Source: Bacteroidota bacterium (lineage in GTDB: Bacteria; Bacteroidota; Bacteroidia; Sphingobacteriales; Sphingobacteriaceae). From it: a stretch of 64,000 nucleotides of DNA. Below the pieces are notes generated by a model, which saw only the letters and a program-made list of their open reading frames with translations, searched no databases and was not told where the DNA came from. The translations under genes were made by a program, and so were the position numbers. The stretch spans positions 62,001 to 126,000 of the forward strand of contig JAFDZM010000068.1 of NCBI GenBank assembly GCA_018266915.1, read 5' to 3'. This document shows, in pieces, positions 43,435 to 52,994 of this stretch; the stretch's first letter is position 1, and each line of letters opens with the position of its first letter.

Positions 43435-44820
43435 ATGAAAACCTTCGACGCAATTGTAATTGGATCTGGTCAGGCGGGCGGCCCTTTAGCCAAAAAATTA
43501 GCCTTGTCCGGTAAAAAAACTGCACTAATAGAACGACGATATGTAGGCGGAACCTGCGTAAATGATGGTTGCACACCTACCAAAACCTGGGTAGCGTCGG
43601 CTAAAGCGGCATATATGGCGTCGAAAGGACATGCCCTGGGCGTCGATATCAAAAGCTTTAAGGTAAACATGGGCCAGATTCAGAAACGGAAAGATGATGT
43701 AGTGTCGTTGTTTCGTAACGGGAGTCAAAAAGGTCTTGAGGCGACTAAAGGATTGAGCCTGATATTTGGCGAGGCAGCATTTACTGGCCCCAAAACAATT
43801 TCAGTAAAGTTGAATGATGGGAAGGTGGAAGAAATGAAAGCCGATCTGATCTTTATGAATACTGGCTGTAGGCCAATTATACCTGAAATTGAAGGATTAA
43901 AGGATATCGGTTACCTTACTTCAACTTCCATACTGGAATTGACTAAAGTTCCGGAGCACCTGTTGGTTATTGGTGGGAACTATATTGGTTTGGAGTTTGG
44001 TCAGATGTTCAGGCGGTTTGGCAGCAAGGTTACGGTTTTGGAAAAATCGGCAAGAATTGTGTCACAGGAAGATGAGGATGTCTCTGAAGAACTAACTAAA
44101 ATTATCGAGGAAGAAAAGATCAAAATTATCGCCAATTCAGAAGCGGTAAAGTTCAAAGAAACAGGCAAAGGAAACTTGTCTGTTACTATTAAAACTGATG
44201 GCAAAGATCATAAGATCAAATGCTCACATGTGCTCATAGCTGTTGGAAGAAAACCTAATACCGAAGTACTTGCACTTGAAAAGGCCGGTGTAAAAACAGA
44301 TGAACGTGGCTTTATTAAAGTGAATGACAAACTGGAAACCAATATTGAGGGCATTTATGCTTTGGGTGATGTAAAAGGTGGCCCGGCGTTTACGCATATC
44401 TCATATAACGATTTTACCATTATATACCGCAATCTGGTAAAGGGCGAAAACCTGAGTATTAAAGACAGGCTGGTGCCTTATTGTATGTTTACCGATCCGC
44501 AATTGGGAAGGATTGGATTGGATGAAACCGAAGCTAAAAAGCAGGGCTTGAAAGTAAAGGTTGCCAAATTGCCGATGGATCATGTGGCCCGGGCGATTGA
44601 AACGGGGGATACACGGGGATTTATGAAGGCTATTGTCGATCCCAAAACAAAAAAGATATTAGGCGCTACAGTGCTTGGACAAGAAGGGGGTGAGATCATG
44701 ACCATATTGCAAATGGCGATGGAGGGCGGCATTACTTATGAACAAATACGCTACTTCGTATTCGCGCATCCGTTGTATGCCGAATCATTGAATAACCTTT
44801 TTATTACTATTGAGGAGTAG
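43435..44820 (+). CDS. FAD-dependent pyridine nucleotide-disulfide oxidoreductase
   Basis: This 461-residue protein has an FAD-binding GSGQAGGPLA, the redox-active pair Cys41-Cys46 (GGTCVNDGCTPTKT), an NAD(P)-binding GGNYIGLEFG, and a dimer domain ending AHPLYAESLN with the His/Glu pair that activates the thiol. It resembles mercuric reductase and dihydrolipoamide dehydrogenase, but lacks the C-terminal Cys pair and HMA domain of MerA. It starts an operon, 6 bp before an ABC ATPase gene and with EgtB/EgtD at the end, so it may reduce an ergothioneine-related disulfide (inference). Confidence 0.85.
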   Translation: MKTFDAIVIGSGQAGGPLAKKLALSGKKTALIERRYVGGTCVNDGCTPTKTWVASAKAAYMASKGHALGVDIKSFKVNMGQIQKRKDDVVSLFRNGSQKGLEATKGLSLIFGEAAFTGPKTISVKLNDGKVEEMKADLIFMNTGCRPIIPEIEGLKDIGYLTSTSILELTKVPEHLLVIGGNYIGLEFGQMFRRFGSKVTVLEKSARIVSQEDEDVSEELTKIIEEEKIKIIANSEAVKFKETGKGNLSVTIKTDGKDHKIKCSHVLIAVGRKPNTEVLALEKAGVKTDERGFIKVNDKLETNIEGIYALGDVKGGPAFTHISYNDFTIIYRNLVKGENLSIKDRLVPYCMFTDPQLGRIGLDETEAKKQGLKVKVAKLPMDHVARAIETGDTRGFMKAIVDPKTKKILGATVLGQEGGEIMTILQMAMEGGITYEQIRYFVFAHPLYAESLNNLFITIEE

Positions 44821-44826
44821 ATCGCC

Positions 44827-45783
44827 ATGATAAAGGTTGAGCAACTGAGTAAACATTTTTGCGATATTAAGGCTGTCGACAATATTTCATTCGAAGTAGC
44901 TGATAATGAAAAGCTAATCTTATTGGGAACGAGCGGCTGTGGTAAGACTACCACGCTGAAAATGATCAACCGTATAATCGAGCCAACATCAGGAACTATA
45001 TTCATCGATGGTAAAAATATTTACGATCAATCTCCGGAGTTATTGAGGCGAGGTATTGGCTATGTGCTGCAGAATAATGGTTTGTTCCCGCATTATACCG
45101 TTGCTGAAAATATCGCTATAGTACCTCAATTATTAAAATGGGATAGTAAACGGATTGAAAAGCGAATTGCTGAACTAATAGAGAAACTCCATTTATCAAA
45201 AGATCAGCTCAAAGCTTATCCAAATGAATTGAGCGGCGGTCAACAGCAGCGTGTGGGTTTGGCAAGGGCTTTAGTGGCTGATCCCCCTGTGCTATTGATG
45301 GACGAGCCCTTTGGTGCATTGGATAATGTGACCCGTTCAAAAATCCATGCTGAGTTTAAGGCTTTGGACGAATTGAAACGGAAAACCATCATCATGGTAA
45401 CGCATGATGTTCAGGAGGCTTTTGAGCTGGGTGATCGTATTAGTCTTATGGATAAAGGAAAGATCGTGCAGATTGGTACACCCACTGAGCTATTATACAA
45501 ACCAGTTAATCTCTTTGTTGAATCATTTTTAAAAGAACAAAGGTTGCAGTTGGAATTTAAGGCTGTTCGCATTAAGGATATCTGGGCGCTATTGCCTTAT
45601 AGCAAGAAGGTGGGGAATGTTAATCTGTATGCGGATATATCGGTTTGGTCTGGTATGGAAAGTTTTAAATCTCAGCAAGCCGATTATCTGAATATCACTC
45701 ATGGAGATGAAACACGGTCGGTGGGATTTGAGCAGTTGGTAACTGCATTTTACAAATATCAAAATGGCCGCACGCATGAATGA
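44827..45783 (+). CDS. ABC transporter ATPase, betaine/ergothioneine type (EgtV/OpuCA-like)
   Basis: This 318-residue ATPase has Walker A LGTSGCGKTT, signature LSGGQQQRV, Walker B VLLMDEPFGALD and an H-loop TH, typical of the OpuCA/ProV group. The C-terminal tail after residue 235 does not look like CBS domains. It overlaps the permease gene and is cotranscribed with egtB/egtD, which points to ergothioneine or a similar betaine as substrate, as for EgtV of Gram-positives. Confidence 0.85.
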   Translation: MIKVEQLSKHFCDIKAVDNISFEVADNEKLILLGTSGCGKTTTLKMINRIIEPTSGTIFIDGKNIYDQSPELLRRGIGYVLQNNGLFPHYTVAENIAIVPQLLKWDSKRIEKRIAELIEKLHLSKDQLKAYPNELSGGQQQRVGLARALVADPPVLLMDEPFGALDNVTRSKIHAEFKALDELKRKTIIMVTHDVQEAFELGDRISLMDKGKIVQIGTPTELLYKPVNLFVESFLKEQRLQLEFKAVRIKDIWALLPYSKKVGNVNLYADISVWSGMESFKSQQADYLNITHGDETRSVGFEQLVTAFYKYQNGRTHE

Positions 45784-47353
45784 GCATCAGCAAACTTTAT
45801 GGGAGTTTATGCAACAACAGAGCGATAAGCTGCTGATGCAAACCATGCAACATATTGGCCTGACTTTCATTTCACTTATCATCGCTGTTATGATAGGGCT
45901 GCCTTTGGGCATATGGATAACACGCAGGCGATATTTTTCAGGAATCGTTTTAGGAACAGCCGGGATTTTGCAAACTATCCCAAGTATTGCACTTTTGGGC
46001 TTTATGATCCCGTTGCTTGGTATCGGAGTGAAACCTGCCATTGTTGCCTTGTTATTATATGCGCTTTTACCTATTATCCGGAATACCTACACAGGCATTA
46101 CCGGAGTTGATGCAGCTGTAAAAGAGGCAGCAATGGCTATGGGGATGAACAAATGGCAAATCTTGTTTAAGGTTGAACTCCCGTTAGCCATGTCGGTAAT
46201 ATTGGCTGGGATACGTACAGCTACTGTGATCAATGTCGGGGTAGCTACACTGGCTTCTTACATTGCAGCAGGCGGATTAGGTGAGTTCATCTTCGGCGGC
46301 ATATCACTCAATAATACCAATATGATTTTGGCCGGAGCTATCCCCGCAGCCTTGCTGGCTATCCTATTTGATTTTTTGCTGTCGAGACTGCAATATTTAA
46401 ATCTGCGCAAACTAAAAACTGCCACCGTCACATTGCCACTGTTACTCATAATACTGGCATCGGTTTACTTTATACCGTCTGTTGCTTATGGCGGTAAGCT
46501 AAAGGCCGGTTTCACACCTGAGTTCATGGGGCGTCAGGATGGTAACCTGGGATTGGAAAGCAAATACGGATTAAAAGTTCATCCCATTGTGATCAGCGAT
46601 GCGGTGATGTATAAGGCAGCTTACGAAAAGCAGTTGGATGTGATTAGCGGATACTCTACTGATGGCCGGTTGAAGGCATATGATCTAATCGTTTTGGATG
46701 ATGATAAAAAGATATTCCCACCTTATTATGCAGCACCGATTGTTCGCGAAGATGCTTTAAAACAATTCCCCGATCTGGAGAAAACGCTTAATCTTTTATC
46801 AGGCAAGATAACGGATTCCATTATGTCCGATCTGAACTACCGAACGGATTATTTGCATCAGAGTCCTGAAAAAGTGGCTGAAGATTTCTTAAGGTCACAT
46901 GATCTTTTAAAACCTTCCCGAAACGGCAGCAATGGCATAGTACGAATCGGCTCAAAAATTTTTGGCGAGCAGTATATCCTGGCAAGTATGTACACCATGC
47001 TGATAAGAGGTTATACAGATTATGATGTGTCAACCAAAACAGGGCTTGGGGGTACCAAGATATGTTTTGATGCTTTGAATAATAACCAGATCGACCTGTA
47101 TCCTGAATATACCGGGACTGGTTTGCTGGCCATACTACAGCCGTCATCAAAAACAATAGATTCTTTGACTGCTAATAAGAATAAAACTTATGATTATGTG
47201 GCCAGCGAGTTTAAGAAAAAGTACAACATTAAATGGCTTAAGCCGATTGGCTTTAACAACGCCTATGCGCTAATGATGCGCGAAAGACAGGCAAAACAGT
47301 TACATATTAAAACAATTTCAGACCTGAAAAGGTATTTGGAGAGCAACCAATGA
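45776..47353 (+). CDS. Fused permease and substrate-binding protein (EgtU-like)
   Basis: The permease part (about residues 20-215) has six membrane segments with the EAA-type loop AAMAMGMNKWQILFKVELP. A further helix leads to an OpuAC/ProX-like binding domain (about 240-525) with GGTKICFDALNNNQIDLYPE and YPEYTGTGL, the hallmark of betaine-type binding proteins. Permease-binder fusions of this kind include EgtU, the ergothioneine importer, and the adjacent egtB/egtD support that. An ATG at 45764 is also possible. It overlaps egtB by 4 bp (ATGA). Confidence 0.85.
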   Translation: MNEHQQTLWEFMQQQSDKLLMQTMQHIGLTFISLIIAVMIGLPLGIWITRRRYFSGIVLGTAGILQTIPSIALLGFMIPLLGIGVKPAIVALLLYALLPIIRNTYTGITGVDAAVKEAAMAMGMNKWQILFKVELPLAMSVILAGIRTATVINVGVATLASYIAAGGLGEFIFGGISLNNTNMILAGAIPAALLAILFDFLLSRLQYLNLRKLKTATVTLPLLLIILASVYFIPSVAYGGKLKAGFTPEFMGRQDGNLGLESKYGLKVHPIVISDAVMYKAAYEKQLDVISGYSTDGRLKAYDLIVLDDDKKIFPPYYAAPIVREDALKQFPDLEKTLNLLSGKITDSIMSDLNYRTDYLHQSPEKVAEDFLRSHDLLKPSRNGSNGIVRIGSKIFGEQYILASMYTMLIRGYTDYDVSTKTGLGGTKICFDALNNNQIDLYPEYTGTGLLAILQPSSKTIDSLTANKNKTYDYVASEFKKKYNIKWLKPIGFNNAYALMMRERQAKQLHIKTISDLKRYLESNQ

Positions 47354-48504
47354 TGAAACTTCCGGACAAATACAGCGCGGTGCGGAAACGTACCGAACAG
47401 ATTTGCGCCCCCTTGCAAACAGAAGATTACGTAGTACAACCCATCGCGGATGTGAGTCCGCCTAAATGGCATCTGGGCCATACTTCGTGGTTTTTTGAAA
47501 CTTTTATCCTGAAGCCCTATTTTATGGGCTACCAGGAATTTGACGATCAGTATAACTTCGTTTTCAATAGCTATTACGAAACCGTTGGCACAAGGGTAAT
47601 CCGTACAGACCGGGGAAATTTAAGCAGACCGACGGTTGCTGACATCTATAAGTATCGCGAATACGTAGATGAAGCAATGGATAAATTTCTGTGTGGTGAA
47701 ATATCCAATGATGTAACCGAATTGCTGATTCTGGGCCTCAATCACGAGGAACAACATCAGGAGCTTTTATACACAGACATTAAATATATACTTGGACATA
47801 ATCCTTTGTTTCCGGCTTATTCTAAAGATTATGTTTCGCCAAAACCTGCTGAGCTCACAAATACAGAGTTCATAAAAATGGAGGAAGGTATTTATAAGGT
47901 CGGTCATCAGGGAGATGGGTTTTGTTTTGATAATGAGCTGGGACGGCATAAGGTTTATTTGAATGCCTATGAGATAAGCCCCGCATTGGTTACTAACCAG
48001 GAATACCTGGAGTTTATAAACGACGGTGGTTATCAAAACTTCAGGCACTGGCACGCGGAAGGCTGGGATTGGGTGAATAAAAATCATGTGGTATCACCGC
48101 TATACTGGCACCAGATAAACGGTACCTGGTATAATTATACTTATAATGGGTTACAACTGCTGAACCAGAAGGATACCCTGACGCATGTCAGCTATTTTGA
48201 AGCATATGCATACGCTTCATGGAAAAGATTACGCCTTCCTACCGAATTTGAATGGGAAGCGGCAGCTAGTAAGTTTGATTGGGGTTATCGTTGGGAGTGG
48301 ACAGAAAGCGCCTACCTGCCTTACCCTGGTTTTATAAAAGCGCCGGGTGCGATTGGTGAGTATAATGGGAAATTTATGGTGAACCAGCAAGTGTTGCGCG
48401 GAGCGTCGGAAGTGACGTCTCCCGGTCATGAGCGCGTCACATATCGTAACTTCTTTCAGACAAACTTACAATGGCAATTTACTGGCATACGTCTTGCTAA
48501 ATAA
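47350..48504 (+). CDS. egtB: Ergothioneine sulfoxide synthase EgtB-like
   Basis: This 384-residue protein has an N-terminal DinB_2 domain with iron ligands in HLGHTSWFF and HEEQHQE (H-x3-H-x-E) and a C-terminal formylglycine-generating-enzyme-like domain (about 180-384; ISPALVTNQEYLEFI, RLPTEFEWEAAA, VLRGASEVT). EgtB joins a thiol donor to trimethylhistidine using O2. A second ATG at 47353 is possible. It overlaps the transporter gene and lies 24 bp from egtD. No egtA, egtC or egtE is in the operon. Confidence 0.9.
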   Translation: MMKLPDKYSAVRKRTEQICAPLQTEDYVVQPIADVSPPKWHLGHTSWFFETFILKPYFMGYQEFDDQYNFVFNSYYETVGTRVIRTDRGNLSRPTVADIYKYREYVDEAMDKFLCGEISNDVTELLILGLNHEEQHQELLYTDIKYILGHNPLFPAYSKDYVSPKPAELTNTEFIKMEEGIYKVGHQGDGFCFDNELGRHKVYLNAYEISPALVTNQEYLEFINDGGYQNFRHWHAEGWDWVNKNHVVSPLYWHQINGTWYNYTYNGLQLLNQKDTLTHVSYFEAYAYASWKRLRLPTEFEWEAAASKFDWGYRWEWTESAYLPYPGFIKAPGAIGEYNGKFMVNQQVLRGASEVTSPGHERVTYRNFFQTNLQWQFTGIRLAK

Positions 48505-48528
48505 AATAACATAAAAACCTCTGACAAC

Positions 48529-49518
48529 ATGGCTATCTACATGCTGCAATCACTTCTAAATACCCCTGTCAACCTGAAAACCGACCAGTTTTTTGATGAC
48601 GTCATTAATGGCTTAAGGTCGAACCCTAAGCGCCTGAGCTCAAAATATTTTTATGATGCTGTTGGCGACAAGCTTTTCCAGGACCTGATGAATTGCGAGG
48701 AATACTATCCAACCAATTGTGAGCTGGAAATATTTTCGACCAAAACTGCTGAGATATGTAAAGCCATTATAGCCGATGGCAGTCCTTTTGACCTGATTGA
48801 ACTTGGCGCAGGCGATGCTATGAAATCGTCTTATCTGCTTAAATATCTATTGGAACAGAATGCCGATTTTACTTATATGCCTATCGATATTTCTGATAAT
48901 GTGATCTCCTACCTGAATGTTACTTTACCTGTTACTTTGCCTGGCATAAATATCCACGGGCTCAATGGCGAGTACTTCGATATGCTGAAACAAGCAGCCG
49001 AAGCATCGGATAGAAGGAAGGTGATTTTGTTTTTAGGTTCCAACATTGGGAACATGCCGGTGCCAGATGCCATCGGTTTCTGTAAAGAATTACGCAGTCA
49101 CCTGAATGATGGTGATATGGCATTGATAGGTTTTGATTTGAAAAAGAATCCGGCCACAGTGTTAGCAGCTTATAATGATAAAGGTGGTATCACTAAACGT
49201 TTCAACCTGAATTTACTGGAAAGAATTAATCGCGAATTAGGTGGAGATTTCGACCTGTCTAAGTTTGAACATTACCCAACTTACGACCCGGAAACGGGCG
49301 CCTGCAAAAGTTACCTCGTAAGCCAGGAAGACCAGATCGTCACCATTGGCCGCAGGCATATTCATTTCCAGAAGGATGAATATATATTTATGGAAATCTC
49401 ACAAAAGTTTACCGTATTGCAAACCGCACAGATGGCCGAAAAAGCAGGATTTAAACCTGTCGATTTATTTTTCGACAGTAAAAATTGGTTCCTGGATGCG
49501 ATTTGGATGGCAGAGTAA
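48529..49518 (+). CDS. egtD: L-histidine N-alpha-methyltransferase EgtD
   Basis: This 329-residue protein has LSSKYFYDAVGDKLFQDLMN near the start, the SAM-binding LIELGAGDAMKSSYLL, FLGSNIGNMP and the C-terminal YIFMEISQKF with Glu/Ser-type histidine-binding residues, all typical of the EgtD/DUF2260 methyltransferase family that makes hercynine. With EgtB it gives a short ergothioneine pathway. Confidence 0.93.
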   Translation: MAIYMLQSLLNTPVNLKTDQFFDDVINGLRSNPKRLSSKYFYDAVGDKLFQDLMNCEEYYPTNCELEIFSTKTAEICKAIIADGSPFDLIELGAGDAMKSSYLLKYLLEQNADFTYMPIDISDNVISYLNVTLPVTLPGINIHGLNGEYFDMLKQAAEASDRRKVILFLGSNIGNMPVPDAIGFCKELRSHLNDGDMALIGFDLKKNPATVLAAYNDKGGITKRFNLNLLERINRELGGDFDLSKFEHYPTYDPETGACKSYLVSQEDQIVTIGRRHIHFQKDEYIFMEISQKFTVLQTAQMAEKAGFKPVDLFFDSKNWFLDAIWMAE

Positions 49519-49552
49519 CAAACGATATTTCTGTAAACGCCATGACATCCAT

Positions 49553-49738
49553 CTACGCTTGATCAGCCGTAGTCTTAACCAATCCTATTCCCGAAAAGAA
49601 AAACAATAACGATATAATTCCTACCACAGCAAGGGTTGTGAAATGGGCCGTATGATCGATGATATTGGCGCCGGTATAGATCAATCCGATGATTCCCAAT
49701 ACAGTAAGTATGGCTCCGAAGGTGCGTTTCAAGTTCAT
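49553..49738 (-). CDS. Small two-helix membrane protein
   Basis: This 61-residue protein opens MNLKRTFGAILTVLGIIGLI and has a second hydrophobic helix (TTLAVVGIISLLFFFSGIGL). Proteins of this size and pattern recur in Sphingobacteriaceae genomes. It is encoded alone on the minus strand between egtD and the SPFH gene. The function is unknown. Confidence 0.65.
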   Translation of the reverse strand: MNLKRTFGAILTVLGIIGLIYTGANIIDHTAHFTTLAVVGIISLLFFFSGIGLVKTTADQA

Positions 49739-49830
49739 GATTCGATAGATGCTGGTTTATTGTGAATTTTAAAAACAAATAGCGCACCAAAGAATAAAAA
49801 CCTATCTTTAGTTACACAAAAACCTTAGTT

Positions 49831-50769
49831 ATGGCTGCGCAGATAACATTTTACATCATTATTTTTTTCGGGATCATTGTTTTTTTCTCATCATTTGTGA
49901 CCGTAAAACAAGGCACTATTGCCGTTATTACCGTCTTTGGCAAGTACCGCCGTATACTCAAACCGGGGCTTAATCTGAAGCTGCCTTTGATAGAACAGAT
50001 CTATTCCCGCATATCAATTCAAAACCGTTCAGTCGAGTTGGAGTTCCAGGCGGTGACCGTAGATCAGGCTAATGTTTATTTTAAGGCGATGCTGCTTTAT
50101 TCGGTGCTCGACCAAGGTGAAGAGACCATCAAAAATGTGGCATTTAAATTTGTGGATGAACGTAACCTGATGCAGGCCCTGATACGTACTATCGAGGGAT
50201 CGATAAGGGCATATGTGGCTACCAAAAGGCAGGCTGACGTGCTGGTATTGCGAAAAGATATTGTAGAGCATGTAAAGGAACAACTGGATACTGTACTGGA
50301 AACATGGGGCTATCATTTGCAGGACCTTCAATTGAACGACATCACATTTGATGATGCTGTAATGAAATCCATGAGCCAGGTAGTGGCATCCAATAACCTG
50401 AAGGCAGCTGCCGAAAATGAAGGTCAGGCCTTATTGATCACCAAAACAAAAGCTGCTGAAGCGGAGGGTAATGCAATAAAGATTGCTGCGGAGGCTGAAA
50501 GGCAAGCTGCACAATTGAGAGGTCAGGGTATAGCCTTGTTCCGCGAGGAAGTGGCAAAGGGTATGACAGCAGCTGCAAAAGAGATGGAAGCTGCTCATAT
50601 GGATACATCGGTGATCCTATTTACTATGTGGACGGAATCGATCAAACATTTTGCAGAGCATTCACAAGGAAATGTGATCTTTTTGGATGGTTCAGCAGAA
50701 GGGATGGAGCGTACAATGAAAGAAGTGATGGCTTTAAACCTTTTGCAGCCTGAGAAAGTCAAAAAGTAA
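49831..50769 (+). CDS. SPFH/Band 7 (slipin-like) membrane protein
   Basis: This 312-residue protein has an N-terminal membrane segment (residues 4-25), an SPFH domain (about 25-185; VTVKQGTIAVITVFGKYRR) and an Ala/Glu-rich coiled coil (about 190-260). Such proteins form membrane microdomain scaffolds. It is followed 15 bp later by a DUF922 protein gene. Confidence 0.88.
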   Translation: MAAQITFYIIIFFGIIVFFSSFVTVKQGTIAVITVFGKYRRILKPGLNLKLPLIEQIYSRISIQNRSVELEFQAVTVDQANVYFKAMLLYSVLDQGEETIKNVAFKFVDERNLMQALIRTIEGSIRAYVATKRQADVLVLRKDIVEHVKEQLDTVLETWGYHLQDLQLNDITFDDAVMKSMSQVVASNNLKAAAENEGQALLITKTKAAEAEGNAIKIAAEAERQAAQLRGQGIALFREEVAKGMTAAAKEMEAAHMDTSVILFTMWTESIKHFAEHSQGNVIFLDGSAEGMERTMKEVMALNLLQPEKVKK

Positions 50770-50784
50770 AAATTTACTTAATTA

Positions 50785-51333
50785 ATGAGGTTGATATTCA
50801 GGAGGGTGATATGCGTAGCTTTGCTTTGCGCATGCAAACTGGTAGTACATGCACAGGGATATCGTTTGTTAACGGTTAACGACTTCGGAGGGATGCCGCG
50901 CCGTAATTCGGGTGTGATAGCTTATACCAATTGCAGTATAGATTTTAATTACGAAGCTTACAAAAGGAACGGTTATTACCAGCTCTACTTTAATATCAAC
51001 CTGAAAGTAAACCGCGACCGCTCCTGGATGGATAAGGGAAACATTACCTCATCCGAAATGCTCTCTGAAGTTTTAAAACACGAACAAGGACATTATATCA
51101 TTGCCTACCTGGAGCAGCAGGAATTATTGCGCGAAGTAGGCAAGACAGTATTCGGTTCAAATTACCAATACCAGGCCCAACAAATATTCGACCGCATTGA
51201 TGCCAAATACAAGCAGCTCAACCAGGATTACGACGAAGACACCCAGCACATGACCAACCGCGTTCAGCAAAACAGCTGGGATAAATATTTTCAGCGCAAG
51301 CTGGAGTATATGCCGCAGGGTGATGAAGGGTAA
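50785..51333 (+). CDS. DUF922-family secreted protein with HExxH motif
   Basis: This 182-residue protein has a signal peptide (to about residue 23, VVHA) and the zinc-protease-like motif HEQGH at residues 99-103 within EVLKHEQGHYIIAYLEQQ, as in DUF922 proteins. It is probably periplasmic; the substrate is unknown. It lies directly downstream of the SPFH gene. Confidence 0.75.
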   Translation: MRLIFRRVICVALLCACKLVVHAQGYRLLTVNDFGGMPRRNSGVIAYTNCSIDFNYEAYKRNGYYQLYFNINLKVNRDRSWMDKGNITSSEMLSEVLKHEQGHYIIAYLEQQELLREVGKTVFGSNYQYQAQQIFDRIDAKYKQLNQDYDEDTQHMTNRVQQNSWDKYFQRKLEYMPQGDEG

Positions 51334-51360
51334 ATATCGTGCATGCGCCACCGGCGCAAA

Positions 51361-51464
51361 ATGTTGGTAGACACAAAATAGCAAACCATTTAGCATGACA
51401 TAGGTATGCGACCTATTCCGTACCTACGGCACGGGTTATGGGTTCTTTTCGTGGCTACCAACAT
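51361..51464. repeat. REP-like palindromic intergenic element
   Basis: ATGTTGGTAGACAC (51361-51374) and GTGGCTACCAACAT (51451-51464) are inverted repeats with one mismatch. Between them are GGTATGCGACCTATTCC and TACCTACGGCACGGGTTATG. Similar sequences recur in Sphingobacteriaceae intergenic regions, as far as I recall. Confidence 0.55.
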
Positions 51465-51493
51465 TTGACCCCGCTAGGGTCGGAAGAGAGGGC

Positions 51494-52114
51494 TTATTTC
51501 TTGTAATCTGAGATATTCAACTGGTGCTTACAGAAACTGTATTCATGAATTTGGTTGGAGCAAATAATGGTAAGCCGATCGGCAGCAAATTGCTGGACCA
51601 AATTAAGATACCAATCCACGCCTTGCGTATCGAGGTTTGAGGTTGGTTCATCCAGCATCAGTATAGGCGTATCCGAGCAAAATGCCAGAGCCAGTTTAAG
51701 GCGCTGTTTCATGCCTGATGAGAAGTATTTGATAATTTTATTCCGCCCGCCTTGCAGGTTGAGCAGATCGATAACAGCATCCTTATTCATCCCGGAGCGA
51801 TAGGCTTTGAATTTAAAATGGAAGTCGGTCATTTCATCCATTGTAAATTCTTCGATCAGTTCCAGATAAGGCGCAGCAAGACTCACCTGCTTAAAAACCG
51901 TATCTACTTCAAGCGGATTATCATTCAAAAAGTATTTGATGTCGCCGGTTGATGGGACCAAACTACCATTTAAAACCTGTAACAAAGTAGATTTACCCGA
52001 GCCATTTGGTCCCAGTATAGCATAAGTTTCACCCGAAGTAAAAGTGTAGTCGATGTTCCTGAATATCCAGTCGCGGTTAAAACGGCGGCCTATGTTCTGG
52101 AGGGTGATTTTCAT
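51494..52114 (-). CDS. Single-domain ABC transporter ATPase
   Basis: This 206-residue ATPase has Walker A GPNGSGKST, signature YFSSGMKQRL, Walker B ILMLDEPTSNLD. It is short, like CcmA-type or orphan ABC ATPases found next to lpx genes in Bacteroidota. No permease gene is adjacent, so the partner and substrate are unknown. Confidence 0.85.
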   Translation of the reverse strand: MKITLQNIGRRFNRDWIFRNIDYTFTSGETYAILGPNGSGKSTLLQVLNGSLVPSTGDIKYFLNDNPLEVDTVFKQVSLAAPYLELIEEFTMDEMTDFHFKFKAYRSGMNKDAVIDLLNLQGGRNKIIKYFSSGMKQRLKLALAFCSDTPILMLDEPTSNLDTQGVDWYLNLVQQFAADRLTIICSNQIHEYSFCKHQLNISDYKK

Positions 52115-52130
52115 GAGTGGTTCATGGTTG

Positions 52131-52187
52131 ATGGTTCATAGTTCATAGCTATTTCCGGAATAAGATCAACTTCTTGCTATGAACCAT
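52131..52187. repeat. Intergenic inverted repeat between lpxA and the ABC gene
   Basis: ATGGTTCATAG (52131-52141) pairs with CTATGAACCAT (52177-52187), within a wider series of TTCATGGTT/AACCATGAA units. It is probably a hairpin terminator after lpxA or a small dispersed palindrome. Confidence 0.6.
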
Positions 52188-52211
52188 GATCCATGAACTA
52201 TAAGCTAATAA

Positions 52212-52994
52212 TTAAATACCGAATCCCTTCATAATACCCCTTTGCGAGTTGGATACGAAATTAATGATCTCGTCGCGCTCAACAGTTGGTGCAAAATCAG
52301 CTTCGATGATATCCAGCGCTTTGGTCACGTTGTATTTTTTCAGGAAGATGATACGGTAAATTTCCTGTATCTCGTTAATGGTAGCAGCTGAGTAACCCCT
52401 TCTGCGCAAACCTACCGAGTTGATACCTATATATGATAATGGCTCACGTCCCGCTTTGGTAAACGGAGGCACATCCTTACGTACCAATGAGCCACCCGAG
52501 ATCATACTATGTGTCCCAATCTCAACAAACTGGTGAACTGCAGATGTTCCGCCAATAAATGCATAATCATATACATTAATATGCCCGGCTAGCTGCACGG
52601 AATTGGCAATGATCACATTATCACCAATCACACAATCATGGGCAACGTGTACATAAGCCATCAGTAAGCAATTGCTGCCGATAGTAGTCGTGTTTTTATC
52701 CAATGCAGTACCACGGTTCAGCGTTACGCATTCGCGGATGGTGGTATTATCACCAACGGTAACGGTGCTGGGTTCACCTTTATATTTTAGATCCTGGGGT
52801 GGGGCCGATACAACTGCTCCCGGAAATATGCGGCAGTTTTTACCGATACGCGCACCGTCCATAATAACGGCGTTTGAGCCTACCCAGGTACCTTCGCCAA
52901 TCTCCACGTCCTTGTGTATGGTTACAAAAGGTTCAATTACCACATTGTCGGCAATTTTGGCCTGCGGGTGTATATATGCTAAGGGTTGTATCAT
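52212..52994 (-). CDS. lpxA: UDP-N-acetylglucosamine acyltransferase LpxA
   Basis: This 260-residue protein is a left-handed beta-helix of hexapeptide repeats starting IHPQAKIADNVVIEPF, with the catalytic His in AYVHVAHDCVIGDN and a helical C-terminal domain (AATINEIQEIYRIIF). It is the first acylation step of lipid A synthesis in the cytoplasm. It overlaps lpxC/fabZ by 4 bp. Confidence 0.96.
   Translation of the reverse strand: MIQPLAYIHPQAKIADNVVIEPFVTIHKDVEIGEGTWVGSNAVIMDGARIGKNCRIFPGAVVSAPPQDLKYKGEPSTVTVGDNTTIRECVTLNRGTALDKNTTTIGSNCLLMAYVHVAHDCVIGDNVIIANSVQLAGHINVYDYAFIGGTSAVHQFVEIGTHSMISGGSLVRKDVPPFTKAGREPLSYIGINSVGLRRRGYSAATINEIQEIYRIIFLKKYNVTKALDIIEADFAPTVERDEIINFVSNSQRGIMKGFGI

Noticed and set aside
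43435..44820. Mercuric reductase
   Set aside because: The N-terminal HMA domain and C-terminal Cys pair are missing, and no mer genes are nearby.
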